A stretch of 64,000 nucleotides of DNA from Ornithodoros turicata (GCF_037126465.1 NW_026999463.1:1-64000); one strand, 5' to 3'; positions 1 to 10,594 are shown, numbered from the stretch's first letter. Notes: generated by a model not told the origin, from the letters alone. Numbers and translations: made by a program.

Positions 1-114
1 CGTGCCATGCTGGCTGCCATCCCAGCTGCCAGCAACATCCCAGAAGTCCAAGCCTTCAAGGTAATGGAACCAATGCTTACCAGTCTGCTTTCTACTTTCA
101 GTTATGGACAGTAA
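1..114 (+). pseudogene. ORF1 (gag-like nucleic-acid-binding protein), C-terminal 37 codons of copy 1
   Basis: An open frame runs from base 1 to a TAA at 112-114. It is identical in frame and nearly identical in sequence to the end of ORF1 in copy 2 (stop 39718-39720). The stop overlaps the ORF2 start by 11 bp (ATG at 104). This compact overlap is typical of LINEs in which ORF2 is translated by reinitiation or coupling. The zinc-knuckle portion lies off the left edge. Marked partial only because of the window boundary; no lesion is visible in this fragment. Confidence 0.8.
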
Positions 115-3100
115 GCCCCACCGGAGCCAACAACCTACCGCACTCGCCTTCCCCCGCGTCCTGCAATGGAACTGCGCCGGACTACGACCCAGGATGGCCG
201 AGCTCAAGCAACGCCTCTCCAAGACCAGCTACAGCGTCATCTGCCTCCAGGAATGCAACATCCCGGACACGATGGGGCTACCTGGCTCCATTATGTACAC
301 CTCTCCCAGCATACCACACTTCGGCCACGGCTGCACGGCAGTCTTCGTCGCAAGGCACCTGGCACAAACCCAGCTGCCCACAGACCAGCTGTCGTCAGCC
401 GTGATTGAAGTCACAGCTGTAAAGGTAAGTTTTGGAAATGACTCACTCACTGTCGTTTCTGCTTACATCCGTCCCAGCTACGCGGTTACGGTGGACCAGA
501 TACCTGACGACTTCCTGCAGCAAGTGCAGTCCTCCCTGCCAGGCCCTCTGCTTCTCTGCGGTGACCTCAACGCGCACCATCCGCTCTGGGGTTCTTGCAA
601 AGCTGACCGCCGCGGCCGACGCCTAGTGCAGTCCCTGAAGGATTGCAGTCTGCTCGTCGCCAACACAGGTGAGGTAACGTTTTACAGGCCACCAGTATCC
701 AGCGCCATCGACGTCACCCTGCACACCCCGGACATCCCTGCGCACTGGGAAGTCGGAATGGACAGCTGGGGCAGCGACCACTTCCCGATCGACGTGACCC
801 TGGCCTATAAGCCCCGAAGCGACGGACCACCATCGTCGTGTGGGACTCCTTCCGAGCCTGCCTGGACGGATCTCCAGCCTCCCAGGACATCTGCGAGGAC
901 ATCAGGACAGCCCTGGCCGCCGCAACCAAGTCCGGGACTGCGCCAGCAACCGGACCCAAACCTGACCTGAAGTACTTCCGGCTGTGTGCTGCGAGGCGCC
1001 GCCCACAGAGGGCCCTGCGTCGTAACCACTCCCCCAGGCGTCTGACGGCTTACCGACGAGTTTCCGCCGCCCTGCGCAGATACGCGGTCACGCTGCAGCG
1101 CTCCCAATGGAAGCAGTTCTCAGCCTCCCTGACCAGCAGCACATTGGCCCAGAAACTCTGGTCTGTCGTCAACGCCCTGGGGGGGGAGGAGGAAGGCGAA
1201 CCCCTTCAGCTCCATGGCTCTAGCCAAAGGGGTCTCCCTTGAGGAGCTGGCAGAGGACTTCGCCGACCTGTTCGGCGCAGGGAGGGACGTCCCCTCCACG
1301 GCGGCGCCTCCGGCATCCCCCACGGACATGGACCACCCCTTGACGGCCGGAGAACTGCGCTTCGCCCTGGACCCCCTGAAAGCCAAGTCAGCCCCTGGGA
1401 TGGACGGACTCACCTACCAGTGCCTGCGGAACCTACCGGACAAGACAACTACACGGCTCCTGGATTCCATCAACCAGTGCTGGGACCACAGCATGCTACC
1501 ACCATCCTGGAAAGAGAGCGTCATCGTGCCGATATTGAAGCAAGGGAAGCCCCCGGGCGAACTGAGCTCCTATCGACCGATATCGCTCACATCATGCTTG
1601 GCTAAGTTGACAGAGCGGTTGCTACATCGCCGCATTACATGGCTACTTAATTCCAAGTCCTCTTTTCCCCACTGCATGACAGGTTTTAGACGCAACCTTT
1701 GCTGCCAGGACTCTGTGCTGGACCTGGTCTCGGACGTGAACGCCCGCGCCCAACGCAAGTGCAGAACGGCAGTGGTGTTCTTCGACATCAAGGCCGCCTT
1801 CGACAGCGTCCCCATCAACACCGTTATGGACTCCCTCGTCGACCCTGGAATCGGAGGCAAGGCAGCTGCTTTCATTCACGCTTTACTTTCCAACCGCTCT
1901 TTCAGGGTCCGACTGGGATCGACGCTGAGCTCCCCACGCCCACAGAACCTCGGTCTACCTCAAGGCAGTATCCTGAGCCCCCTGCTCTTCAACCTCGTCA
2001 TGGCTGGAGTTTCCAAGGCCCTACCAGCAACAACACCTCCCCAGCAACTCTCCATCTACGCGGACGACATCTGCCTGTGGACCAACGGCAAGGACCCCTG
2101 GAAAGTGATGAAGACCATCCAGAAGTGCGTGGACGCTACGACCGAGTACATCCGTGGCCTCGGACTCACCCCGTCAGCCGAAAAGACCAGGGTCATGCTG
2201 CTTGGTTCCACGGCAAACTGGTGTACGCTGCCCGAACCGATCCTGATGGAAAACACACCACTGGAACAGGTACGTGTCCACCGTTTTCTCGGAGTAACCT
2301 TGGATTCCAGGTCTTCGTGGGCGCCACTCGTCAAGGACCTCCAGACCCGATGCAAGACAACCCTGAACGTGACCATGCGACTCAGCGGACGGCACTCTGG
2401 CTGCCCCCAGAGGACCCTCCTGACCATCCACAACGCCACCACAGCTGCACGGATGCTGTTCGGACTCCCCTACGCCAAGCCCAGCAGATCAACGCTGGAA
2501 TCCCTGGAACTGCTCCACCATCGTGGACTGAAGCTGGCTCTCGGACTCCCACCTGGGGTGCGGAACGTCGCCGTGTACGCCGAGGCTGCCGCTCTCCCTC
2601 TCCAACTACGAGCCACCCAACACCTGCTGAACCAGCTCACCAGACTGAACAGGACAACAACCGAAAGGGCGCTACTGCAGCGTCTAGGGGACCGACAACG
2701 GAGCCGTTTTTCATGTACACTTTTCACGCAGGACCAGCTGTTCCAGCCCATCCAACCAGTTCCCAGTCCAGATGCTCCATGGAGGCTCCTCGGGACCGCC
2801 ATCCGGACAACACTGCCAGGCCTGCCGCGGAAAAAGGACGTTCCGGATGCGGTGGCACAGTTCCTGGCCGCCGAGCGCCTTCATGAGAGCTACCAGGACT
2901 ACCTGCACGTGTACACGGACGCCTCAGTCGACCCTGGACGACGCGCCTGCTCCCTGGCCTGCCACATCCCAGCAACACAGTTCTCCTGGGCCGAAGGATT
3001 GTCCGGACTCCTCTCCTCCACGGATGCAGAACTCCTGGCGATCACGGAAGCCCTGGACATCATCGCCAAGACGAGCGCCACCAAAGCGGTTATCCTCACG

Positions 3101-3742
3101 GACTCCCGCGGGGCTCTGTCGAGGCTAGACAACCGATATGAACACTGCCATCTTTCTTTCAGAGCACACCAGAAGCTGCAGCTCCTCCTGGCATCCGGTC
3201 ATCGCATCGCGCTGCACTGGATCCCATCCCACAAAGGCATCCCCGGCAACGAGATGGCGGACTCCCTGAGCAAGCAGGCCACCACCAAGACCCTGGTCCG
3301 CCAGGCACCATCTACCACCAGCCAGGCTAAGAAGAGGATCGTCCTCCATGTGCGCAGCTTCCACCCGGACAAGCCCACGGCGGATGGGACAGCACCCCCA
3401 CCCTGCATGACGGCCGGCCTAATCAGGGACGAGGCATCGCTGCTGCTATATCTCCGTGCGTCGTGCGCCTTCACCCGGGCGTACGGCTTCACGATCGGCC
3501 TGGTCGACAACCCACGCTGCGGAACCTGCGGTGTCCAGGAGAGTGTTGCTCACCTAATCACCCGCTGCAGAGATACTGCTTCTCAGATAGATCTTCTTTT
3601 CCAGAACCTGTCCAGCGCCGGCATCTCCGACCACAGCCTGGTTAACCTGGTCTACCCCATGGGCCCGCGACACCATCGCCGACGCATCCAGAGGGAGCTG
3701 CTGCAGTTCCTGAGCTCTATCGGCCTGGACACCCGCCTGTAG
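104..3742 (+). pseudogene. ORF2 polyprotein of copy 1: APE endonuclease, reverse transcriptase, RNase H (two frameshifts)
   Basis: This enzyme nicks target DNA, copies the element RNA and degrades the RNA strand. The endonuclease (104 to about 810) shows WNCAGL, LQE, GDLNAHHPLWG and SDHFPI, which carry the expected N, E, D/N and SDH catalytic residues. Reverse transcriptase (about 1330-2500) shows AFDSVP, GLPQGSILSPLLFN and an intact YADD at 2057-2068. RNase H (about 2900-3290) shows YTDAS, an E in LLAITEAL, DSRGALS and HWIPSHKGIPGNEMAD. A C-terminal C-x2-C...H...C motif lies at about 3520-3580. The frame changes near 820-838, where WDSFRACL continues in another frame, and again at an 8-G run (1179-1186). 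Copy 2 has 7 G there and stays in frame, so the extra G is private to copy 1. The first shift is shared by both copies. After 1214 the frame is open for 842 codons. Confidence 0.93.
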
Positions 3743-4551
3743 TTGCCTCCCTCCGGACCTCCTCCGCCTGACGCTGCCTAGGGCAGCGTAGGACCCCAGG
3801 ACCTGCCAGGACACCAGAAGCCACCCCTTACCTGACCCCAGGACTTCTCCAGCTGCCGCCACCTTCCTGACCCGCCTTACGTCACCCACGGAATTGCCTG
3901 TACATCAAAGCCACCCCTGACCTGACCCCTAGACGACTTCTCCTCCTGCCGCCGCCATCCTGCACCGCCCTACGTCACACACGGCGTCGTTCGACCCCTT
4001 TGCACCTGCCAGACACCAATTCCACCGCTGACATGACCCTTGGACCACCTCGCCACCTGCCGCTGCCACCTTGCACCGCCCTACGTCGTCGCACGACCCC
4101 ATGGACCTTGGCAGACACCAATTCCACCCCTGACATGACCCTTGGACCACCTCGCCACCTGCCGCTGCCACCTTGCACCGCCCTACGTCGTCGCACGACC
4201 CCCTTGGACTTGCCAGGACACCACAGCCACCCCTGACCTGACCCCAGGACCACTTCTGCAACTGCCGCCGCCTCCCTCCATCGCCTTACGTCACCCTCAG
4301 CATCGCACGACCCCTATGAACTTCCCAGGACACAACAGCCACCCTAGGTCCTCCGCCGCCGCCATCCTGCACCACCCTGCGTCGCCCACGGCGTTGCACA
4401 ATTCCCACGGACCTGCCCCGAACCCGAGAACCTGCCTGACCTACAAGACCTCCCCAGCAACCTTAGACTTTGCCACCCCGACCGCCCGTTTCCCAGCGGG
4501 AGAAACTTGCCGTCGGTGTTGACAGGCAGACCTCTCCCGTCTTCCTCTACG
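3743..4551 (+). repeat. GC-rich 3' region of the retrotransposon made of ~102-bp imperfect tandem repeats
   Basis: A phrase around CTGACCTGACCC...GGACCAC...CTGCCGC...CACC...CGCCCTACGTCG recurs. The two best-matched starts are 102 bp apart (about 4031 and 4133), with a further related start near 4235 and weaker copies before and after. No credible coding continues past the ORF2 stop; the short open frames here are by-products of C-rich repeats. The region is bounded by the ORF2 stop and the pentanucleotide tail, so it is the element's 3' UTR. Copy 2 lacks it because it is 3'-truncated. Confidence 0.75.
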
Positions 4552-4575
4552 CCACTCCACTCCACTCCACTCCAC
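4552..4575 (+). repeat. (CCACT)n tail, 3' terminus of the non-LTR element
   Basis: About 4.8 units of CCACT end abruptly at GGAGTATAT, which is satellite sequence. A short simple-repeat tail in place of poly(A) is seen in several I/LOA-like LINEs. It marks the 3' junction used for target priming. Confidence 0.8.
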
Positions 4576-5676
4576 GGAGTATATGGATTGTTGCAGCTTC
4601 AGGTACTTTTTCGTAACGCGTAAGCTATATAACGCTAGTTGGATGATACAGATAACGCTTTCGGAGCAGATTGTTGCAGCTTCAGATGCGTTTTCGTAAT
4701 GCTCCAATTTTTTTAACGATCCCGACGCAGAGAAAAAAGTACTGCGATGGAGACACGTTGGGACCGTCTACGACACAGTGGCTTAGTCGGTACTCGGTAG
4801 CCACTAAGGCGAGTCTGCGCCTGTGTCGTATTTTGGAGCACATTGTTGCAGCTTCACATGCTTTTTCGTAACGCGTAAGCTATATAACGCGAGTTGAATG
4901 CTCCAGATAACGCTTTTGGAGTGTATAGATTGTTGCAGCTTCAGATGCTTTTTCGTAACGCGTAAGCTATATAAAGCTATATAAAGCTGCAACAATCTAT
5001 ATACTCCAAAAGCGTTATCTGCAGCATTCAACTCGCGTTATATAGCTTACGCGTTACGAAAAAGCATGTGAAGCTGCAACAATGTGCTCCAAAATACGAC
5101 ACAGGCGCCGACTCGCCTTAGTGGCTACTGAGTACCGACTAAGCCACTGTGTCGTAGACGGTCCCAACGTGTCTGCATCGCAGTACTTTTTTCTCTGCGT
5201 CGGGATCGTTAAAAAAATTGGAGCATTACGAAAACGCATCTGAAGCTGCAACAATCTGTTCCGAAAGCGTTATCTGTATCATCCAACTAGCGTTATATAG
5301 CTTACGCGTTACGAAAAAGCATCTGAAGCTGCAACAATCTATATACTCCAAAAGCGTTATCTGCAGCATTCAACTCGCGTTATATAGCTTACGCGTTACG
5401 AAAAAGCATGTGAAGCTGCAACAATGTGCTCCAAAATACGACACAGGCGCCGACTCGCCTTAGTGGCTACCGAGTACCGACTAAGCCACTGTGTCGTAGA
5501 CGGTCCCAACGTGTCTGCATCGCACTACTTTTTTCTCTGCGTCGGGATCGTTAAAAAAAATTGGAGCATTACGAAAACGCATCTGAAGCTGCAACAATCT
5601 GCTCCGAAAGCGTTATCTGTATCATCCAACTAGCGTTATATAGCTTACGCGTTACGAAAACGCATCTGAAGCTGCA
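4576..5676. repeat. 87-bp satellite block with internal orientation switch
   Basis: 4576 to about 4980 carries the satellite in forward orientation (GCGTAAGCTATATAACG). Near 4977-4987 a short duplicated AGCTATATAA sequence marks a flip. From there to 5676 the same repeats run in reverse orientation, so the block is an inverted repeat with almost no spacer. Each half contains one spacer module (GTGCTCCAAAATACGACAC and its hairpin) plus monomers. The short open frames are repeats translated by chance. Confidence 0.9.
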
Positions 5677-5713
5677 CAAAGATAGGTGGTGGAAGGAACA
5701 TCTTGCCGTGAAG

Positions 5714-6050
5714 GAACGTCTGTGAAGTTTACCACACAGAAAGATTAGAGGAACAGAAGAAACCATCAAGCAAGAATAAGAATTAAATGTTCCATGTTCT
5801 GTTCCATGAAAGGCTCAGTTCGCTCACCAAGAATGCTGTCGGGAACTGTCAACTCTACTTTGGTGGAAGATTTCCTGGGCAATATCGTAGGAGGTCCTTG
5901 CAGAAGGAACATCTGTGAAAATTACCATACAGCAAGATTAGAGGAATAGAAGAAACCTAGAAGCAAGAATAAGAATGAAATGTTCCATGTTCTGTTCCAT
6001 GAAAGGCTCAGTTCAGTCGCCAGGAATGCTGTCGGGAACTGTCAACGGAA
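5714..6050 (+). repeat. ~193-bp tandem repeat inside unit A, about 1.75 copies
   Basis: Each unit carries GGAACRTCTGTGAA, AGATTAGAGGAA, ATGTTCCATGTTCTGTTCC and GCTGTCGGGAACTGTC in the same order. The inverted partner arm has one additional copy (34800-35345). That extra copy accounts for the 190-bp length difference between the two arms. Confidence 0.8.
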
Positions 6051-6976
6051 ATGCGAGCCAGACTTAAAAAAGCCACTCCTTCTTATCGTCTTTGGTGATC
6101 TTGATCCTGAGTCTAGCGCCGCCATTTTACGCGGGCGTTGGTAATAAGGCTGCAACACGTCCATTGTCCAACAGTATGTCCATTCTTTGGGGGGAAATAG
6201 GACGTTATGAACGCTGTAGCTCCGAAGCTATTTCATTTTAGTGCAATGAGGGATAGAAGAATGCGCAGATGGCGCAGCGTGTTGGCACACTATGTGCGCT
6301 TACAGCGCGGAGAAGACACAAAAAAGAAGAGGAAAGAGGCGTAGAGGCAGGCAAGAGGGTGGACGACATGCATGAAGAACGAAACCTGAACGTGGGTTCT
6401 ACGTGGGTTTCTTTCAGTGTTTTCCCTGAAAAATAGTTTTAAAACCACTCAATTGTAAAACGTGCCGCCAAAAAAAACTGCTGGAAATTTCCAACACAAT
6501 CCGGGCACACTTGTGCCGAGTAAACGAGGGCAAAATATCAACTAAACATATGCGTCTTTGAGGTAGACCAAACAAAAAGCTATTCCACCTTTTATTTGTA
6601 TGGGGAACAACGCATTGAACAATATCAAACTGGTTTAACCAATGAGCGTCTCTTTTCGCCACCCGCTTTCGACGTCGTGTCGTTCGTCGCCAAGTGAAAG
6701 CTGGCCCTTATCCAATAGACCTCTCCCTGTTTGTAAACAAATGACGTCATAGTGCTCGAGAGCGCGACTAATTTGGTAGAGTTGATATACGTTCGAAGTG
6801 AGGAACTTACAAGGTCGCGCCCGAAAGCCACGCGCGGTCTTGGGGAATTAATATGGTCCCTGAAAGAGACGCGACCTTCGCTCCTGCGTTTCTTTTAATC
6901 AGCGGCAGCGAACGAGTGCCCATTCGTGGAACCCAGTCCTCCCCTTCCCAGTTGTTTCGGTTTCGGTCTGTCTACC

Positions 6977-7015
6977 AACGTCATGATGACGTTTCTCGGG
7001 TAGAGGTCTATATAG
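6977..7015 (+). promoter_or_regulatory. Candidate core promoter in unit A: CRE-like palindrome followed by TATA box
   Basis: AACGTCAT-G-ATGACGTT at 6977-6993 is a palindrome around a single base and contains TGACGT half-sites of the CREB/ATF type. A TATATA box lies at 7009-7014, within TCTATATAGAG. Both elements, and their 15-bp gap, are kept in the inverted partner arm (about 33836-33874). Promoter activity is inferred from motifs alone; no gene could be firmly assigned downstream. Confidence 0.35.
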
Positions 7016-8401
7016 AGGGTCGGGGAGGGGTTAATATTGTTGCTCGACGAATGGGAGATTATTTCACACCAGGCGTCGCGCCGTGTGTTTTCACCGCAGG
7101 GTGACTCAATACAAGCTCCCTCTGCAGGGGGAGCTACCATATTCTGGCACCCTATTTCCCCGTAGCTTCTGTCGTGATTATAAACTGTTCAGGCTTTTCT
7201 GTCGCACGTAAAATTTGCAATGCGGGCGCTTCTTTCGGAATAAGCTTTCAAATACCGCTGACAATATTAACAGCATGCCTGCTCCAGAGTACAGTCTCTC
7301 CAGAGTCCAGAGCGCTGCCGTTCTACTTGTGGCGGCACGTGGATGACTATGAAGACATGGCTGTGCTGCCGCGTGCCACTGCCCCTTGCAGCCAGTTCTA
7401 CCAGCACCGTCCTAGCGTGAGGCCACGATCATCTGCCCGCTGGGACATTCCATCATCGCCGGTCAGGACTCATGTAGAGGAACACCACTTCCTCTACATA
7501 CTCAACGGTATCACTCCTTTTCCGGAGCGTGGCGCTTTTGATGCACTCTCACGCTCCAGCTTGCAGGTCGGAGTGCGTAAGTGTTGCTCTGGACCCGTGA
7601 CGTACGGGGGAAGGGGTCGTCGGAAAACCAATGATACGCCTCGGAAACTTCGCTGGGGAGTGTATCGCGCTCGTGGGCCTGAAAGACCATTTAGTAGGGG
7701 CACCGGAGTACGAGGGAGAGAGTACAGCGAGCGCGTTGGATAGAGCTGCTACTTAACGTTCCCATCGACATTCTACGTCTTCTTCCTGGAGCGTGGCCTA
7801 TATGATGGTATATGATACGCGGGGCCACGCACCGGTTGGTTACTATGGCAACCTACTGGCGCACGCATTACAACGCAATAGTGTGATCCGGACTTGGTGT
7901 GAACCACTGGTGTGAACCGGGCTTTAATTTTCGCACTAAGTTAAATAGTGTCACATAAAAAAAAGAAGAGAGATTAGGTACAAACTCCGCGGCATTTTAA
8001 TTCTTTAGGAGTCATAGTAGGGTAGCATAGTCGGAGCTATCCATTATCAATAATATCCGCTAGCTGCTTTTCTCCGATTTTTCTGTTTCTTTTTCCAAGT
8101 TCAAGCTGTGAGCAAAGGCAACAATACGGTGTGTAAATAGGTAGTATATAATTTCAGTGCTCTCCACATTGTCATGATTGCTTTTGAAGAACAACGTATT
8201 CTTCTCTAATCATTTTTCGCATTTCCGGCACCCGATCTGGAAAGGCAGTTTACTCTATTTGTATTGCTGTGTCAAGTGGATCTTTCAGTAATGAATTATT
8301 CACACACCTTCCGACTCCGCAATGACTACTACACCGCAATGCTTTTTTGCGGAATTTTTATTGTATGGTATTTTAGTTGGAGGGTAATTTAAGGTACGTA
8401 A

Positions 8402-8602
8402 TTACCGTTATTTTTGTATTTTTCTTGTTTTCATTATATTGTAATGTATTATTATATGTATTGCTTTGTAAAATCATTATTATTTTATTATTATTTATTG
8501 TATTATTTTATGTGCATAATTATTACTATGGTATTTTGTTATAATAAAGACGTGTTACTTTGTATTTCTGTATATCAGGGCATTTTAAGGCACGTAATTA
8601 CC
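8402..8602. other. AT-rich insertion-like segment between two copies of a ~25-bp sequence
   Basis: A version of AATTTAAGGTACGTAATTACC ends near 8408. A second version, TTTTAAGGCACGTAATTACC, lies at 8583-8602. The ~175 bp between them is very AT-rich and has no counterpart in arm A'. The arrangement suggests an insertion flanked by a duplicated target, or slippage. No gene is visible. Confidence 0.4.
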
Positions 8603-8800
8603 ATCATTTCTTTTCCGGTTGGCCCTCCATGGTGTGGTCTAAGGCGAATGCGTACCACGACTAGTTTTGAGTCCTGAGTCCCCTGATCCTAGGGAGCCTA
8701 GGCATCCCATTGGAAGACGCCGTTGTATTGGAAACTATTAGGGATGACGTAAGGGATGACAATAGCATCTTTAAGGAAGAACACTAGCTCACATAACGGT
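8603..8800. other. Unassigned spacer
   Basis: No coding potential, repeat or RNA gene is recognised between the AT-rich segment and the mariner terminus. Confidence 0.5.
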
Positions 8801-9733
8801 TACGAGGGGCGTTCAAGTCAAACGGGGACTTTTCATTTTTCGCAAAAGTAAGACGAACTTACATGCGAGAAATTAGTTTTATTTTTCAACGTAATCTCCA
8901 GCTGCACTAATGCACTTGTCTCAGCGTTTCACGAGCGCTTGGGTGCCAGCAGCGTAGAAATCCTTACCGACGCGTAGCAGCCATGACCGGACCGCATTCT
9001 TGACCTCGTCGTCGCAGCTGAAGTGGCGGCCCCCAAGGAACGCCTTCAGTGGCCCGAAGAGATGGAAATCGCTGGAGGCGAGGTCTGGAGTGTAAGGGGG
9101 ATGTTGCAGCAACTCCCTACCAAGTTCCTGTAAGGCGCATGTCGTGAGATGCGGGGTATGCGGGCGTGCATTCTCCTGTAGGAGGAGGACTTCTTTAGTG
9201 ATGAGGCCTCTCTTTCCGAAACTGGATGTGTTCATGAATGATAGTGTTCAACGTTCCCACAGAAAAGTCCGTCTTTTGAGCCAGTTCGAGACATGTTATC
9301 CGTCGGTCCTTGAGGATCAGGCGCTCCACAAGTTGGATGTTCGCAGGAACTCTGACACTGGGCTCTGAGCCGCCCCGGCCGGGATCGTCCTGCACTGATG
9401 TACGGCCGTCTCGGAACCGTTTGCACCACTCAAACGCTTTGCTGCGGCTAAGTTTATCGTGGCCATACTGAGCCTGAAGTCTTCTGTGAATTTCAGATGA
9501 CCTTACGCCTTCATTCACGGGAAACTTCATGACAATTCGCTATTCGATGTGCGCGCTCACCTCGTTGTCGGTCATCTTGTCTAGCACGTGTCTTCTGTTT
9601 TGCACAAACTTTGGACCACTACGTGGTGAACACGGAGGCCTGTCGCGTGTGAAAATTATGAAAAAGAAGTAGCGGGAGTCATTTGTACACTCAGGAGACA
9701 GAAAGTCCCGGTATGACTTGAACGCCCCTCGTA
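8801..9733 (-). mobile_element. Internally deleted mariner transposon with TIRs and TA duplication
   Basis: Terminal inverted repeats begin CGAGGGGCGTTCAAGTCA at 8803 and match the reverse complement ending at 9731 for the first ~18 bases. A TA dinucleotide flanks each side (8801-8802, 9732-9733), as expected for Tc1/mariner. The element is about 930 bp, shorter than the usual ~1.3 kb. The transposase reads on the minus strand and is degenerate. Confidence 0.93.
8879..9575 (-). pseudogene. Mariner transposase remnant (~232 codons, central third missing)
   Basis: On the minus strand, the ATG at 9575-9573 opens the frame. An in-frame TAG at 9542-9540 sits where a Gln is usual. The N-terminal helix-turn-helix region follows, including WCKRFRDGRTSVQDDPG and LELAQKTDFSVGT. 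The frame then jumps near 9195-9235 to the C-terminal part, LLQENARPHT and YTPDLASSDFHLF. About 110 codons, including the region of the first catalytic Asp, are absent. The second Asp (normally in the DNARPH motif) is Glu. A TGA at 8923-8921 replaces the Trp of the usual KRW motif shortly before the natural C-terminus (TAA at 8881-8879). It cannot make an active transposase; the TIRs might still be mobilised in trans. Confidence 0.9.
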
Positions 9734-9744
9734 CAAAGTCTTTT

Positions 9745-9804
9745 GACGTTTCGATGTCTGTACGGACGTCATCATGATGACGTCCGTGGAGACGTCGAAA
9801 CGTC
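9745..9804. repeat. Near-perfect 29-bp-arm hairpin
   Basis: Arms 9745-9773 and 9776-9804 are reverse complements with about three mismatches and a 2-nt gap. The arms carry GACGTTTCG / CGAAACGTC ends and an inner GACGTCAT. It lies directly beside the mariner end. The CGAAACGTC end recalls the 3' side of hammerhead motifs seen elsewhere in the window, but a full ribozyme core is not present. Confidence 0.7.
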
Positions 9805-10004
9805 CAAAACCTTTGTTACTCTTTGTTATGTAAGCCAGTAATCTCCTTGTATTAAACATGACTCCTGGCTTCTGGTCTACTTTCAGAAGCATCTTACAAT
9901 ACAGCGTTTTCCTTTTTTTTTGCTTGGATTACTCCAGAGCGGGTGGGTGGCCCCGAACGATTTGTCTGTTGGTATTTTCCTGGGCTCCCGAGCCTCCATA
10001 TTAT

Positions 10005-10019
10005 GGGGGGGGGGGGGGG
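10005..10019 (+). repeat. 15-base G homopolymer
   Basis: An uninterrupted run of 15 G lies just before the hAT-type MITE. It could form a G-quadruplex, and it could equally be a site of sequencing length error. Confidence 0.8.
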
Positions 10020-10028
10020 TGAGTTGGT

Positions 10029-10194
10029 CAGTGGCGTACTCAGGGGGAAGATTTCGGGAGTTTAACCCTCGCCCCGAAATCTTACTGCCCGAATCTGGTA
10101 GTGCATTTTGGGTGCAACGAGGGTGAAGTCCTCCTCTCCCACGTAGTGTCCCCATAGAATACATCGCTAAATGCTTTTTCCGGCTACGCCACTG
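10029..10194. mobile_element. 166-bp hAT-type MITE (CAGTGGCGTA ends)
   Basis: It begins CAGTGGCGTA and ends TACGCCACTG, a perfect 10-bp inverted repeat of the form common in hAT elements. The 8 bases before (GAGTTGGT) and after (GAGTTGAC) match at six positions, consistent with an aged 8-bp target duplication. It has no coding capacity. Confidence 0.8.
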
Positions 10195-10202
10195 GAGTTG
10201 AC

Positions 10203-10594
10203 TCACACGTGGCGAAGGGTTATATGCCGCCTATGTGCAGGTCTCGAGCAATACTGCTGAATAGCTACCTTTCGAAGATAGCTTGGGCACCCTTACACCC
10301 AATGCGGGGTTTGGGTTTTGCGCAAGCGCAGTGGCGACGGCGCTATTGCTTTGGGACCCCCAAACACTTTTTCTCTCCTGTGCTAAAAGTATTGCGGTTG
10401 CTCACTAAGAGGGCTCTTCTCTTCCGTACGCTCGCTCACTGTGGTGATAGCACGCTTCACAGGAAACCATCATGAGCGGAGAGAGAGACGTTTGTTTGAC
10501 TTCGCACCCTAACCGTAGAATGCGTTCCGTATTTTAAAAAAAATATTCAGTGGCGATTTAGCTGTAAATGCGAGAGGAATCCGTTAGCGCCTTT
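10203..10594. other. Unassigned, non-coding spacer
   Basis: No gene, RNA or repeat could be supported here. A GCGCAAGCGC-rich patch lies near 10321, and a short GA-rich tract at about 10475-10490. Confidence 0.5.

Larger units (their letters stand above)
1..4575 (+). mobile_element. Non-LTR retrotransposon copy 1 (APE endonuclease / RT / RNase H type), 5' end outside the window
   Basis: This is an autonomous-type LINE. The first base matches position 39607 of a second copy (38618-42711), so the element continues beyond the left edge. In order it holds the ORF1 tail, ORF2 (endonuclease, reverse transcriptase, RNase H, C-terminal zinc motif), a GC-rich 3' region of tandem repeats and a (CCACT)n tail. 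Satellite starts directly after the tail. APE endonuclease plus RNase H fits the I/LOA/R1-related clades; the exact clade is inferred. Two frameshifts in ORF2 suggest this copy is inactive. Confidence 0.93.
5677..8401 (+). mobile_element. Unit A (left arm of a 2.7-2.9 kb inverted pair), unclassified mobile or duplicated element
   Basis: This segment reappears inverted at 32463-35377 with few substitutions. It starts at the satellite boundary (CAAAGATAGG after GAAGCTGCA) and homology ends at GGTACGTAA. It contains about two ~193-bp tandem repeats (5714-6050), a TATA-like box with an upstream CRE-like palindrome, and a stop-free 190-codon stretch at 7174-7743 that begins with GTG and resembles nothing I know. 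There is no terminal poly(A), LTR or obvious TIR. It may be a non-autonomous transposable element or a piece of a larger inverted duplication. Confidence 0.6.

Noticed and set aside
1699..2886. 395-codon frame overlapping the LINE reverse transcriptase (also 41240-42427)
   Set aside because: Proline- and arginine-rich shadow of the GC-rich RT frame; the RT motifs lie in the other frame.
7174..7743. 190-codon open frame in unit A, also present at 33108-33677 on the minus strand
   Set aside because: It starts with GTG, has no ATG near its beginning, resembles no known family, and its conservation is explained by recent duplication of the whole arm. Kept only as part of unit A.
8414..8677. 87-codon frame in the AT-rich segment
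   Set aside because: Its composition is Tyr/Phe/Ile-biased from AT-rich DNA; no gene evidence.
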